This document shows, piece after piece, positions 26,040 through 33,792 of a stretch of 64,000 nucleotides of DNA (position 1 is the stretch's first letter; each line of letters starts with the position of its first letter). Below the pieces are notes generated by a model, which was not told where the DNA came from, did not search any database, and saw nothing but the letters and a program-made list of their open reading frames with translations. A program made the translations under genes and the position numbers. This stretch comes from Isoptericola chiayiensis (GTDB lineage Bacteria > Actinomycetota > Actinomycetes > Actinomycetales > Cellulomonadaceae). Location: assembly GCF_013149805.1 (NCBI RefSeq), contig NZ_JABEZT010000002.1, positions 186,001 to 250,000 of the forward strand. Direction: 5' to 3'.

Positions 26040-26987
26040 ATGACGCAGTCAACGATCTCAGCACAGCTCGGTTCCCTCGACCTGTCCGCGGCGCCCCTCG
26101 CGCTTGGCGGGAACGTCTTCGGCTGGACGGCCGACGACGACGCTTCCTTCGCCGTCCTGGACGCCTTCGTGGCGGCCGGCGGTCGGATGGTCGACTCTGC
26201 CGACGTCTACTCGGCCTGGGTCCCCGGCAACTCCGGGGGCGAGAGCGAGGCGACCATCGGTCGCTGGCTCGCACGCGGCGGTCGCCGTGATGACGTGCTC
26301 GTCGCCACCAAGGTCTCCCAGCACCCCGAGTACCCCGGACTGTCCGCGGCGAACGTCCGTGCCGCGGCCGAGGCGTCCCTGCAGCGCCTGGGCACCGACC
26401 ACATCGACCTGTACTACGCGCACTTCGACGACGCCGAGACCCCGGTGGCCGAGACCGCCGCCGCGTTCTCCCGGCTCGTCGACGACGGTCTGGTGCGCGA
26501 GATCGGGATCTCGAACTACAGCCCCGAGCGGATCGACCAGTGGTTCGCCGCGGTCGACGCCGAGGGGCTGCACCGCCCCGTGGCGCTGCAGCCGCACTAC
26601 AACCTCGTCGAGCGCGGGTTCGAGGAGGCGCAGCAGGGCGCCGCGCTGCGGCACGGCCTGGGGGTGCTGCCCTACTACGCGCTGGCGTCCGGATTCCTGA
26701 CCGGCACCTACCGCGAGGGCGTCACGCCCGACAGCCCGCGAGCGCAGGGTGCGGCGCGCTACCTCGACGTGCGGGGCCGCCGGGTGCTGGACGCGCTCGA
26801 CGAGGTCGCCGCGGCGCACGACGTGCCCGTCGCCTCGGCGGCGCTCGCCTGGCTGCGCGCGCAGCCGACGGTGGTGGCGCCGATCGCCAGTGCGCGCCGC
26901 ACCGACCAGCTCGACGCGCTGCTGACCTCCATGACGCTCGAGCTCACGCCGGGCGAGGTCGACCGGCTCACCGACGCCTCCGCCTGA
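26040..26987 (+). CDS. Aldo/keto reductase
   Basis: 315-residue TIM-barrel NADPH oxidoreductase. The catalytic tetrad is visible: Asp and Tyr in MVDSADVYSAWVPG, Lys in DDVLVATKVSQ and His in YYAHFDDAETP. LQPHYNLVERGFEEA is the family segment after the barrel core, and PIASARRTDQLDALL near the end binds the coenzyme phosphate. Similar to YajO/Tas-type reductases. Physiological substrate unknown. It is divergent from the carboxylesterase and ends in a very strong hairpin. Confidence 0.93.
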   Translation: MTQSTISAQLGSLDLSAAPLALGGNVFGWTADDDASFAVLDAFVAAGGRMVDSADVYSAWVPGNSGGESEATIGRWLARGGRRDDVLVATKVSQHPEYPGLSAANVRAAAEASLQRLGTDHIDLYYAHFDDAETPVAETAAAFSRLVDDGLVREIGISNYSPERIDQWFAAVDAEGLHRPVALQPHYNLVERGFEEAQQGAALRHGLGVLPYYALASGFLTGTYREGVTPDSPRAQGAARYLDVRGRRVLDALDEVAAAHDVPVASAALAWLRAQPTVVAPIASARRTDQLDALLTSMTLELTPGEVDRLTDASA

Positions 26988-26996
26988 GCCGGGTTC

Positions 26997-27049
26997 ACGG
27001 GTCGCGGCCGACGTCGTCGAGGACGGTGACGACGTCGGCCGCGACCCGT
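26997..27049 (+). terminator. Long hairpin after the aldo/keto reductase
   Basis: Perfect 22-bp stem, 26997-27018 with 27028-27049, loop GAGGACGGT. Starts 10 bases after the stop. No U-tract. Confidence 0.85.
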
Positions 27050-27159
27050 CTGCGCGTCCGCCGTGCCGCCGGGGCGGAGTCTCCGGATGCTGACCTCGCG
27101 GGACCTCGCCACGATGGGGCACACGGCAGGACGACCGGACGACGGGAGGGACGGAGCCG

Positions 27160-27219
27160 ATGGCCGCGGTCGGGCTCGTGCTGGGGATCGCCCTCGGCGC
27201 GATGATCGGTGGCGCGTAG
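27160..27219 (+). CDS. Possible small hydrophobic peptide (19 residues)
   Basis: The frame MAAVGLVLGIALGAMIGGA is hydrophobic throughout with a GxxxG-like end and could form one membrane helix. GGGAGGGACGGAG precedes the ATG. Its stop codon TAG is part of the -10 hexamer of the next gene. No homologue is recognised and the length makes a chance frame possible. Confidence 0.3.
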   Translation: MAAVGLVLGIALGAMIGGA

Positions 27220-27222
27220 GAT
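27217..27222 (+). promoter_or_regulatory. -10 hexamer, leaderless promoter (His-rich membrane protein)
   Basis: TAGGAT, 6 bases before ATG 27229. Confidence 0.6.
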
Positions 27223-27228
27223 CGCAGG

Positions 27229-27678
27229 ATGACGAGCTCGGCACCGGGCCCGGCGGGTCCCCGGCCACTGCTGCGTGCGCTGCTGCTGGGCGCGGGCGTG
27301 GCGCTGCTCGTCGCTGCCCTGGTGCTGCTCGTCGTGTCCCACCAGCCCTCGGCCTCGTCGGTGTCCGCGGGGCACCTCCACGGCTCGGCCGGTGGCGTGG
27401 TCCACGCGGCTCCCGAGCACGCCGCGCCCATCCTGGGCGACGTCGCGGCGCACACGCACGAGAGCCCCGCCGAGGACCACGACCACGGAACCCTGGTGGT
27501 CTGCACGCTGCTGGCCGCGGCCGCACTGCTGGCGCTGGTCGCGCTCCGGGCGCGTGCCGTGACCTCGCCGGCGCAGGACGCACGGGCTGCGGGTCGACGC
27601 CTCGTCGGAGCACTGGTCGCCACCACGCGCAGCGTCGCCCCGCCCGACCTCCTGGCGCTCGGGATCTCGCGCACGTGA
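27229..27678 (+). CDS. His-rich two-helix membrane protein (DUF6153-like)
   Basis: 149 residues with two membrane helices, about residues 15-42 (LLRALLLGAGVALLVAALVL) and 88-108 (LVVCTLLAAAALLALVALRA). The extracytoplasmic loop between them is full of His and acids: GHLHGS, VVHAAPEHAAP, AHTHESPAEDHDHG. This pattern fits small actinobacterial metal-associated proteins such as DUF6153. The next gene is a CopC-CopD fusion, so a role in copper handling is a reasonable inference. It has a leaderless start. Confidence 0.7.
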   Translation: MTSSAPGPAGPRPLLRALLLGAGVALLVAALVLLVVSHQPSASSVSAGHLHGSAGGVVHAAPEHAAPILGDVAAHTHESPAEDHDHGTLVVCTLLAAAALLALVALRARAVTSPAQDARAAGRRLVGALVATTRSVAPPDLLALGISRT

Positions 27679-27763
27679 GCGGGCGGTCGTCATCGACGGC
27701 CCGCCCCCGTCCCCGGAGCAGCCGGCCACGCCGGCTCCCCGAACGATCCCGCCGAAGGACCCC

Positions 27764-29266
27764 ATGACCGCCCGTCTCACCGGGTCGGCGCTCCCCGCCG
27801 CCCCCGCCCTGCCTGTCCGCCCGCGCGGCCGACCCCGCCGCGTCCACCGCCCAGGGAACCTGCACAGCCGGATCCCCGCCCTCGCCGGCGCTGTGCTGCT
27901 CGGCCTGCTGCTCCTGCTCGCCGGTGCCGTCCCCGCACAGGCGCACACGGACCTCGACACCGTCGAGCCCGCCGACGGCTCCACCGCCGACGGGCCGGTC
28001 GCGGAGGTCGTCCTGACGTTCACCCTGCCGGTCACCCCGTTGGGTGAGGCCGTCGAGGTCACCGGCCCGGACGGGGCCGTGCCGGTGGCGGTCACCCCGC
28101 AGGACGACGGCGTGGTTCTGCTCGCCACCCCGCAGGAGCCGCTGACCGACGGCGACTACACGCTCGAGTGGAGCGTGGCCGCCGAGGACGGCCACCCCCT
28201 GGACGGCACCGTCGCCTTCACCGTCACCGGCGCCGCGCCGGACGGCGGGTCGACCGACGACGGCAGCGCGGACGAGGGCGCCGCACCCGACGCGGAGGCC
28301 GCGCCGACCGCGACCGCGGAGGCGGACGCGGCGACCGACCCGGAGGCCGAGGCCGCAGAGGACGACGCGGCCGAGTTCGCCGCGGTGGCGGCCCGGCTGG
28401 CCGGTGCCGCCGTGCTGTGGGGCGCGTTGGTCGGCGGCGGCGGCCTGTTGTTCGCCGCACTCGTCCTGCGCGGACGCGACCGGCACGACGTGCCCGCCGT
28501 GCTCACGGCCGTGCGCTGGGTCGGCGTGCTCGCGCTCGTGGGAGTGCCGCTGCGCCTGGCCGCCCGGTCGGTCGTCGTGGCACAGGGCGACGTGACCGCC
28601 GCGGTCAGCCCGCCCGCGCTCGCCGACGCCCTGACCGGGGGCACCGGGCTGGTCCTGGGACTCCAGGCCGCCGGCGCCCTGGCGATGCTGCTCGGTGCCC
28701 GGCGGACGCTGGTCGGCTCGTGGCTCGCCGTCGTGGGCACGCTGCTGCTCGGAGCGGGCATCGTGCTCGACGGCCACAGCAACAGCGTCGGTCCGCACTG
28801 GCTCGTCGTGATCACCGACGTCGCGCACCTGCTGGCCGCCGCCGCCTGGGTCGGCGGGGTCGTCATGGTCGGCGTCGTGCTGCGCCGACGAAGGCGTGAC
28901 GCGCGCCCGCTGGACGCCGGACTGCTGGGCAGCCGCTTCTCGGTGCTGGCGACCGGGTCCGTCGTGGTGGTCGGGATCGCCGGGGTGGCCCTGACCGTGG
29001 CGATCCTCGACCGGCCCTCGCAGCTGTGGGAGACCAGCTGGGGGCTGTTCCTGCTCGCCAAGGTCGCGATCGTCGCGGTGGTCGCCACGATCGGCGCCTA
29101 TCAGCACTTCCGGGTGGTGCCCCTGCTGCAGGCACCCGGCCACGGGGCCCGCCGTGCGCACGCGGCGGGCCGTCTTCTGCAGCGTGGCGCCGGTCACGAG
29201 ACCGCCTTCATGGTGGTGGTCGTGCTGCTCACGGCGTGGCTGGTCGCCGCCTCCGTGCACGGGTAG
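27764..29266 (+). CDS. Copper resistance protein, CopC-CopD fusion
   Basis: 500 residues. A signal peptide ends at PAQA, leaving a mature N-terminal His (AHTDLDTVEPADGS) as in CopC copper sites; the CopC domain also has EDGHPLDGTVAF. An acidic linker of about 45 residues (Ala/Asp/Glu) leads to a CopD domain of about eight membrane helices with LDGHSNSVGPHWLVVITDVAHLL carrying conserved His. CopC binds periplasmic copper and CopD is thought to import it. It follows the His-rich membrane protein by 85 bases, likely one unit. Confidence 0.9.
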   Translation: MTARLTGSALPAAPALPVRPRGRPRRVHRPGNLHSRIPALAGAVLLGLLLLLAGAVPAQAHTDLDTVEPADGSTADGPVAEVVLTFTLPVTPLGEAVEVTGPDGAVPVAVTPQDDGVVLLATPQEPLTDGDYTLEWSVAAEDGHPLDGTVAFTVTGAAPDGGSTDDGSADEGAAPDAEAAPTATAEADAATDPEAEAAEDDAAEFAAVAARLAGAAVLWGALVGGGGLLFAALVLRGRDRHDVPAVLTAVRWVGVLALVGVPLRLAARSVVVAQGDVTAAVSPPALADALTGGTGLVLGLQAAGALAMLLGARRTLVGSWLAVVGTLLLGAGIVLDGHSNSVGPHWLVVITDVAHLLAAAAWVGGVVMVGVVLRRRRRDARPLDAGLLGSRFSVLATGSVVVVGIAGVALTVAILDRPSQLWETSWGLFLLAKVAIVAVVATIGAYQHFRVVPLLQAPGHGARRAHAAGRLLQRGAGHETAFMVVVVLLTAWLVAASVHG

Positions 29267-29273
29267 CCGCTCG

Positions 29274-30038
29274 TCAGCGGCCGTGGTGGTCCGAGGCGTT
29301 CAGCGTGGCCACCACCTCGTCGAAGGTTCCGTGCGCCTCGGCGTGGCGCAGGAACCCGACCCGCTCGACGAGGACCTCCGGGGCGCCCGGCTGCGAGCGC
29401 AGCAGGTCGACGACCTCGGAGACGAACTCCTCGAGCGGCATCGCGATCGGGTTGTCGCGCTGACCGGGCAACAGGTCCGTGGCGACCGCCGGCGGCACGA
29501 TCTCGACGACGTCGACGCCCGTGTCCGCGAGCTGCAGTCGCAGCGCCTCGCTGAGCCGGTGGATCGCGGCCTTCGACGCGTCGTAGGACGGCGTGGCGGC
29601 CAGCGGCACGAACGCGAGCCCCGACGAGACGGTCACGATCGTCGCGTCGGGGCGGCGCTGCAGGTGCTCGACGAACGCGCCGATCAGCCGGATCGGTCCG
29701 AGCACGTTCGTGATGACGGTGCGTTCGGCGCTGGCCAGGAAGCTCTCGCGGCGGTGCCAGTCCTCGACCTGCATGATCCCGGCCATCGCGACGATCGCGT
29801 CGAGGTCCGGATGCCGTCCCAGGACGGTGCGGGCGGCGTCGTCGATGCTCGCCGGGTCCGTGATGTCGATCGGAACGGTGTCGATCCCGGGGTGGTCGGC
29901 CGCGATCTGCGCGAGCCGGTCGGTGCGGCGCCCGCCGACGACGACGGTGCTGCCCTGCTCGTGGAGCGCGACGGCCAGGGCGAGGCCGATGCCGCTCGTG
30001 GCGCCGGGGATGAAGACGGTGCTGCGGGTGATGTCCAT
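29274..30038 (-). CDS. Short-chain dehydrogenase/reductase
   Basis: 254-residue classical SDR. Coenzyme motif FIPGATSGIGLALAVAL, AMAGIMQ (NAG-like), catalytic Ser in VTVSSGLAF and YxxxK in SYDASKAAIHRL are all present. The DltE-like layout suggests a broad-range oxidoreductase. It is divergent from an XRE regulator across 101 bases, an arrangement often seen when the regulator controls the SDR. The 3' end converges with copCD across a short GCCGCT/AGCGGC hairpin. Confidence 0.92.
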   Translation of the reverse strand: MDITRSTVFIPGATSGIGLALAVALHEQGSTVVVGGRRTDRLAQIAADHPGIDTVPIDITDPASIDDAARTVLGRHPDLDAIVAMAGIMQVEDWHRRESFLASAERTVITNVLGPIRLIGAFVEHLQRRPDATIVTVSSGLAFVPLAATPSYDASKAAIHRLSEALRLQLADTGVDVVEIVPPAVATDLLPGQRDNPIAMPLEEFVSEVVDLLRSQPGAPEVLVERVGFLRHAEAHGTFDEVVATLNASDHHGR

Positions 30039-30139
30039 GGTTCGAGCCTGGACGCACCGACCGATGCGGGACAGGCCTCACGGAACGGGGGACCAGCGAT
30101 CCCTGGCACCGGGCCCGCCCGGCCGCGAGGATGGGAGCC

Positions 30140-31003
30140 ATGGACCGTCGCGCCCTCGCCGAGTTCCTCCGACGTCGCCGCGAGGCGCTGCAGCCGGCCG
30201 CCGTCGGTCTGCCGCCGGGACTGCGGCGGCGCGCTCCCGGGCTGCGGCGCGAGGAGGTGGCCCTGCTGGCGACCATGTCAACCGACTACTACACACGCCT
30301 GGAGCAGCAGCGGGGCCCGCAGCCCAGCACCGACATCCTGGCCGCACTGGCTCGCGCCCTGCGCCTGACCGACGACGAGCGCGACTACCTGTTCCGCACG
30401 GCAGGCCAGCCCGCCCCGCCGCGGACCGTCGACGCCGGTCGGGTGGCGCCGGCGCTGCAACGGGTGCTGGACCGGCTCGACGACACCCCGGCGCTGATCC
30501 TCGGGCCGCTGGGGGAGACGCTCGCCCAGAACGACCTCGCCCGCGCCTTGTACGGCGACACCGACACTCTGCGCGGGTGGGAGCGCAGCGAGATCTACCG
30601 TTGGTTCGCCCACCCCGCCACGGCGCGCGCCGTCTACCCGGCCGACGACCGTGACCGCCAGGGCAGGTCGCTCGTCGCGAGCCTGCGGGCCGCGCTCGGA
30701 CTGCTGGGGCCGCGCTCGCGGGCCGCGGCGCTGGTGGACGTGCTGACGGACCTGAGCGGGGAGTTCTCCGCCCTGTGGGATCGCCAGGAGGTGGCGCAGC
30801 GGTTCGTCGACCACAAGGTGCTGATCCACCCGGTGGTCGGCGAGATCGAGGTGGACTGCCAGGTCCTGCTGACCGAGGACCGACTTCAGGCGCTCCTGGT
30901 GCTCACCGCGGCCCCGGGCAGCGATGCCGCCGAACGGCTCCGGCTGCTGGGTGTGGTCGGCACCCAGGACCTGGGTGCCTCGGCTCAGCGACCGGGTCGG
31001 TGA
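30140..31003 (+). CDS. XRE-family regulator with MmyB-like C-terminal domain
   Basis: 287 residues. N-terminal HTH (FLRRRREALQPAAVG, RREEVALLATMSTDYYTRLEQ) followed by the MmyB/LBD-type ligand domain with LILGPLGETLAQNDLARALYG and ERSEIYRWFAHPATARAVYP. This is the common actinobacterial regulator type found divergent from oxidoreductases; the adjacent SDR is the likely target. The ligand is unknown. ATG 30140 follows GAGGAT by seven bases; an in-frame ATG lies three codons earlier. The last 19 bases overlap the SIP-domain gene tail to tail. Confidence 0.92.
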   Translation: MDRRALAEFLRRRREALQPAAVGLPPGLRRRAPGLRREEVALLATMSTDYYTRLEQQRGPQPSTDILAALARALRLTDDERDYLFRTAGQPAPPRTVDAGRVAPALQRVLDRLDDTPALILGPLGETLAQNDLARALYGDTDTLRGWERSEIYRWFAHPATARAVYPADDRDRQGRSLVASLRAALGLLGPRSRAAALVDVLTDLSGEFSALWDRQEVAQRFVDHKVLIHPVVGEIEVDCQVLLTEDRLQALLVLTAAPGSDAAERLRLLGVVGTQDLGASAQRPGR

Positions 31004-31446
31004 AGGTGGGCGGACGCGGGGTCCAGGCCTCGCTCGAGACGGCGGCACAGCACCTCGACCTCGGCGTTGCCGGCGCCACCGACCCAGAGGGTGAAGGGTC
31101 CGGCGCACGCGCAGCCCTCGGGGTCGAGCCACTCGGTCACCCACGCGTCGAGCGCCGTCGCGAGGCGTCGTCCTCGGCGCCGGCGTGCCACCGGGGTGGT
31201 GTCCCGCCGCAGCACGTGGACGGCGACGCGGCCGGGGACGTCCCAGCCCGCGACGTCGGGCGCCCGGTCCGGTTCCGCCTCGAGGAGGACCTGGCCGACG
31301 GTGCACGCCGGCAGCGCCTCGAGGAGCGACCGGACCGTGGCGGTGTCGTCGGCCAGGCCGGCGACGAGGACGTGGTGGCCGCACGCGCCACTGTCGGGGT
31401 GCGCGTGCTGGTCGGGTGTGCGCAGGGGGCCGGTGTCCGGATGCAC
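30985..31446 (-). CDS. Stand-alone siderophore-interacting (SIP) domain protein
   Basis: 153 residues matching the C-terminal half of siderophore-interacting proteins: HHVLVAGLADDTATVRSLLE then LPACTVGQVLLEAEPDRAP and VAVHVLRRD, ending with LWVGGAGNAEVEVLCRRLER. The N-terminal FAD-binding half is absent. SIP proteins reduce ferric siderophores or, as a domain of IrtA, do so beside an ABC transporter. GTG 31446 has AAGGAG nine bases upstream. A DtxR/IdeR-type iron box lies about 38 bases upstream, shared with the divergent ABC gene, so iron repression is expected. Confidence 0.8.
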   Translation of the reverse strand: MHPDTGPLRTPDQHAHPDSGACGHHVLVAGLADDTATVRSLLEALPACTVGQVLLEAEPDRAPDVAGWDVPGRVAVHVLRRDTTPVARRRRGRRLATALDAWVTEWLDPEGCACAGPFTLWVGGAGNAEVEVLCRRLERGLDPASAHLHRPGR

Positions 31447-31484
31447 GGGCGCTCTCCTTCCGGTCGCCGAGAGGCGAACGTTGT

Positions 31485-31499
31485 AGGTAAGCCTTACCT
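31485..31499. promoter_or_regulatory. DtxR/IdeR-type iron box
   Basis: AGGTAAGCCTTACCT is a perfect 15-bp palindrome and matches 13 of 15 core positions of the DtxR/IdeR consensus TTAGGTTAGCCTAACCTAA. It lies between the divergent SIP-domain gene and the ABC transporter gene. Confidence 0.88.
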
Positions 31500-31546
31500 C
31501 ATCGCATCCCGTCCGACATCGCAAGGCCCGATGTCGATTGAATCGA

Positions 31547-31552
31547 TACGAT
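31547..31552 (+). promoter_or_regulatory. -10 hexamer, leaderless promoter (iron-linked ABC gene)
   Basis: TACGAT, 7 bases before GTG 31560. Just upstream is a separate palindrome, TCGATTGAATCGA (31534-31546), at the spacer edge. Confidence 0.6.
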
Positions 31553-31559
31553 CGGCGTC

Positions 31560-33350
31560 GTGTCTCGAAGATCCCTGACCAACGTGTCCGACGTCGAACG
31601 CATCGACGGTGCCCATCCCGTCCGGTCGATCCTGCGGTTGCTGACCGCCCAGCCGCGCCGCCTCGCGCTGGCCCTGTACGCGTTCACGCTCAAGGAGATC
31701 CCGCTGTGGTTCCTGCCGGTCATCACCGGCGCGGTGATCGACATCGTGGCCGAGGACGGCGACGTGAGCTCGGTGCTGATCTGGTTCGGTGTCGCCGCGG
31801 TGCTGCTGGCGCAGAACTACCCCCACCACATCCTGTACACGCGCAACTTCATGACGGTGGTCCGTGACACCGGCGTCCGGCTGCGCAACGCGCTCGTCGA
31901 GCGCCTGCAGACGCTCTCCATCGGCTACTACGCGCGCTCCAGCGCAGCCCTCGTGCAGTCCAAGGTGGTCCGCGACGTCGAGAACGTCGAGATGATGCTG
32001 CAGCAGGTCACCCACCCGCTGCTGTCCGCGATCATGGTGCTCGTCGGCGCGATCTCGATGACCGCGATCCGCGTCCCGGAGTTCCTGCCCGTGTACGCGC
32101 TGGTCATCCCCACCGCGCTGCTCATCCGCCGCACGATGGCCCGTCGGTCCCAGGCCCGCAACGAGCAGTTCCGTCGCGAGATGGAGGGGTTCGCGTCCCG
32201 GGTGGGGGAGATGGCCTCCCTCATCCCCGTCACCCGCGCCCACGGTCTCGAGCAGACGGCCGCCACCCGGGTGGCCACCGGCGCGGACTACGTGCGCCGC
32301 GCGGGACTCAACCTGGACATGCTCAACGGCCGCATGCAGTCCATGTCCTGGGTGTCCATGCAGTTCCTCGGGGTGTTCTGCCTGGTGCTCGCGGCCACGG
32401 TGTCGCTGTCCGGGATCATCCCCATCACCCCCGGCGAGGTGGTGCTGCTCTCGACCTACTTCAGCCTGCTGACCCAGGGGCTGACCCAGGTGCTCAACCT
32501 GGTGCCGGTCACCGCGCGCGGCGTCGAGTCCATGCGGTCCATCGCCGAGGTGCTGGCCGAGCCCGACCTCGAGGAGAACGAGGGGCGCCGCCCCGTCGAG
32601 CAGGTCACCGGACACCTCCGGCTCGAGCACGTCCACCACCGGTACCCCGAGGCCGAGTCGGACGCGCTCGCCGGCATCGACCTCGAGATCCGTCCCGGCG
32701 AGACCGTCGCGTTCGTGGGACCCTCGGGCTCCGGCAAGTCGACCCTGCTCAACCTCGTGCTCGGGTTCGTGCGCCCCACCGGCGGCCGGATCCTGCTCGA
32801 CGGCCAGGACATGGCCGACCTCGACCTGCGGACCGTGCGCCGGCACGTCTCCGTCGTGCCCCAGGAGTCGGTGCTGTTCGAAGGGTCCATCCGCGACAAC
32901 GTCGCGTACGGCCTGGACGACGAGGCCGACGACGAGCGGATCCGTGCGGCCCTGCGGGACGCCAACGCGCTGGGGTTCGTCGACGTGCTGCCCGAGGGGT
33001 GGGACACCGTGGTCGGTCAGCGCGGGGCCCGCATCTCCGGCGGTCAGCGCCAGCGGCTCGCCATCGCCCGGGCCATCGTCCGCAACCCGGACATCCTGTT
33101 CCTCGACGAGGCCACCAGCGCGCTCGACCCCGAGTCCGAGGTCGCCGTCCGTGACGCCCTCGACCGTCTCATGGCCGACCGCACGACCCTCGTCGTCGCG
33201 CACCGGCTGTCCACGGTGCGGCAGGCCGACCGGATCGTCGTGCTCGACCACGGCCGGATCGTCGAGGTCGGGCCGCACGCCGAGCTGCTCGCGCGAGGGG
33301 GACGCTACGCGGCCCTGCACGCCGCCCAGGAGGGCGGCCTGAGCGCATGA
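31560..33350 (+). CDS. Exporter-fold ABC transporter, fused permease and ATPase (iron-box controlled)
   Basis: 596 residues: six-helix membrane domain (about 40-325) followed by an ATPase domain with Walker [13 protein letters not shown], signature ISGGQRQRLAIARA, Walker B ILFLDEATSALD and the H-loop VVAHRLS. All catalytic residues are present, so a homodimer is possible. The iron box and the divergent SIP-domain gene suggest handling of iron-siderophores, as in the exporter-fold importer IrtAB. Export of a siderophore is the alternative. The gene uses a leaderless GTG start. Confidence 0.88.
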   Translation: MSRRSLTNVSDVERIDGAHPVRSILRLLTAQPRRLALALYAFTLKEIPLWFLPVITGAVIDIVAEDGDVSSVLIWFGVAAVLLAQNYPHHILYTRNFMTVVRDTGVRLRNALVERLQTLSIGYYARSSAALVQSKVVRDVENVEMMLQQVTHPLLSAIMVLVGAISMTAIRVPEFLPVYALVIPTALLIRRTMARRSQARNEQFRREMEGFASRVGEMASLIPVTRAHGLEQTAATRVATGADYVRRAGLNLDMLNGRMQSMSWVSMQFLGVFCLVLAATVSLSGIIPITPGEVVLLSTYFSLLTQGLTQVLNLVPVTARGVESMRSIAEVLAEPDLEENEGRRPVEQVTGHLRLEHVHHRYPEAESDALAGIDLEIRPGETVAFVGPSGSGKSTLLNLVLGFVRPTGGRILLDGQDMADLDLRTVRRHVSVVPQESVLFEGSIRDNVAYGLDDEADDERIRAALRDANALGFVDVLPEGWDTVVGQRGARISGGQRQRLAIARAIVRNPDILFLDEATSALDPESEVAVRDALDRLMADRTTLVVAHRLSTVRQADRIVVLDHGRIVEVGPHAELLARGGRYAALHAAQEGGLSA

Positions 33351-33352
33351 GG

Positions 33353-33622
33353 TCAGCGCACGGTGAACCCGCGCTCGCCGCGCACCGGTACCTCACTGCT
33401 GTCGACCCGGGTCACCCGGGCCGCGCTCGGCCCGGTCCGCAGCACCTCCAGCACCGCCCGGACGGCGTCGTCGTCACCCTCGACCTCGGCCTCGACGGTG
33501 CCGTCCGGCAGGTTGCGCACGTGCCCGGCGGCACCCGCCCGCTCGGCCGCGGCGGCCGCCGTCGCACGGAAGCCGACACCCTGGACCCGGCCGTGCACGA
33601 CGGCGTGGAAGCGGCGCGTCAT
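33353..33622 (-). CDS. acyP: Acylphosphatase
   Basis: 89 residues, the whole small acylphosphatase fold. The phosphate-binding loop and catalytic Arg are in HGRVQGVGFRATAAAAA, and the catalytic Asn in GHVRNLPDGTVEAEVEG. It hydrolyses carboxyl-phosphate bonds such as those of acetyl phosphate or 1,3-bisphosphoglycerate. ATG 33622 is preceded by TACGAT at six bases on the minus strand (leaderless). It converges with the ABC gene. Confidence 0.93.
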   Translation of the reverse strand: MTRRFHAVVHGRVQGVGFRATAAAAAERAGAAGHVRNLPDGTVEAEVEGDDDAVRAVLEVLRTGPSAARVTRVDSSEVPVRGERGFTVR

Positions 33623-33628
33623 GAGCCC

Positions 33629-33634
33629 ATCGTA
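33629..33634 (-). promoter_or_regulatory. -10 hexamer, leaderless promoter (acylphosphatase)
   Basis: TACGAT on the minus strand, 6 bases before ATG 33622. Confidence 0.6.
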
Positions 33635-33792
33635 GGTCGGCGCGGCAGCCGCTCGGCGGTGCACGGCGCCGGGATAGCATGTGGCACCGACGGACGACGG
33701 GAAGGCGTGAGACGGCTCGTGGGGAGACCTGACAGCTCGACGGACGGTGACGACAGTCCGGGCCAGGACGTGCGGTCGAAGGGCGGTCGCCC

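Noticed and set aside
28156-29088. Ser/Thr/Ala-rich open frame opposite the CopC-CopD gene
   Set aside because: Low-complexity shadow of the Ala/Asp/Glu linker and membrane helices; the plus-strand protein has signal peptide and domains.
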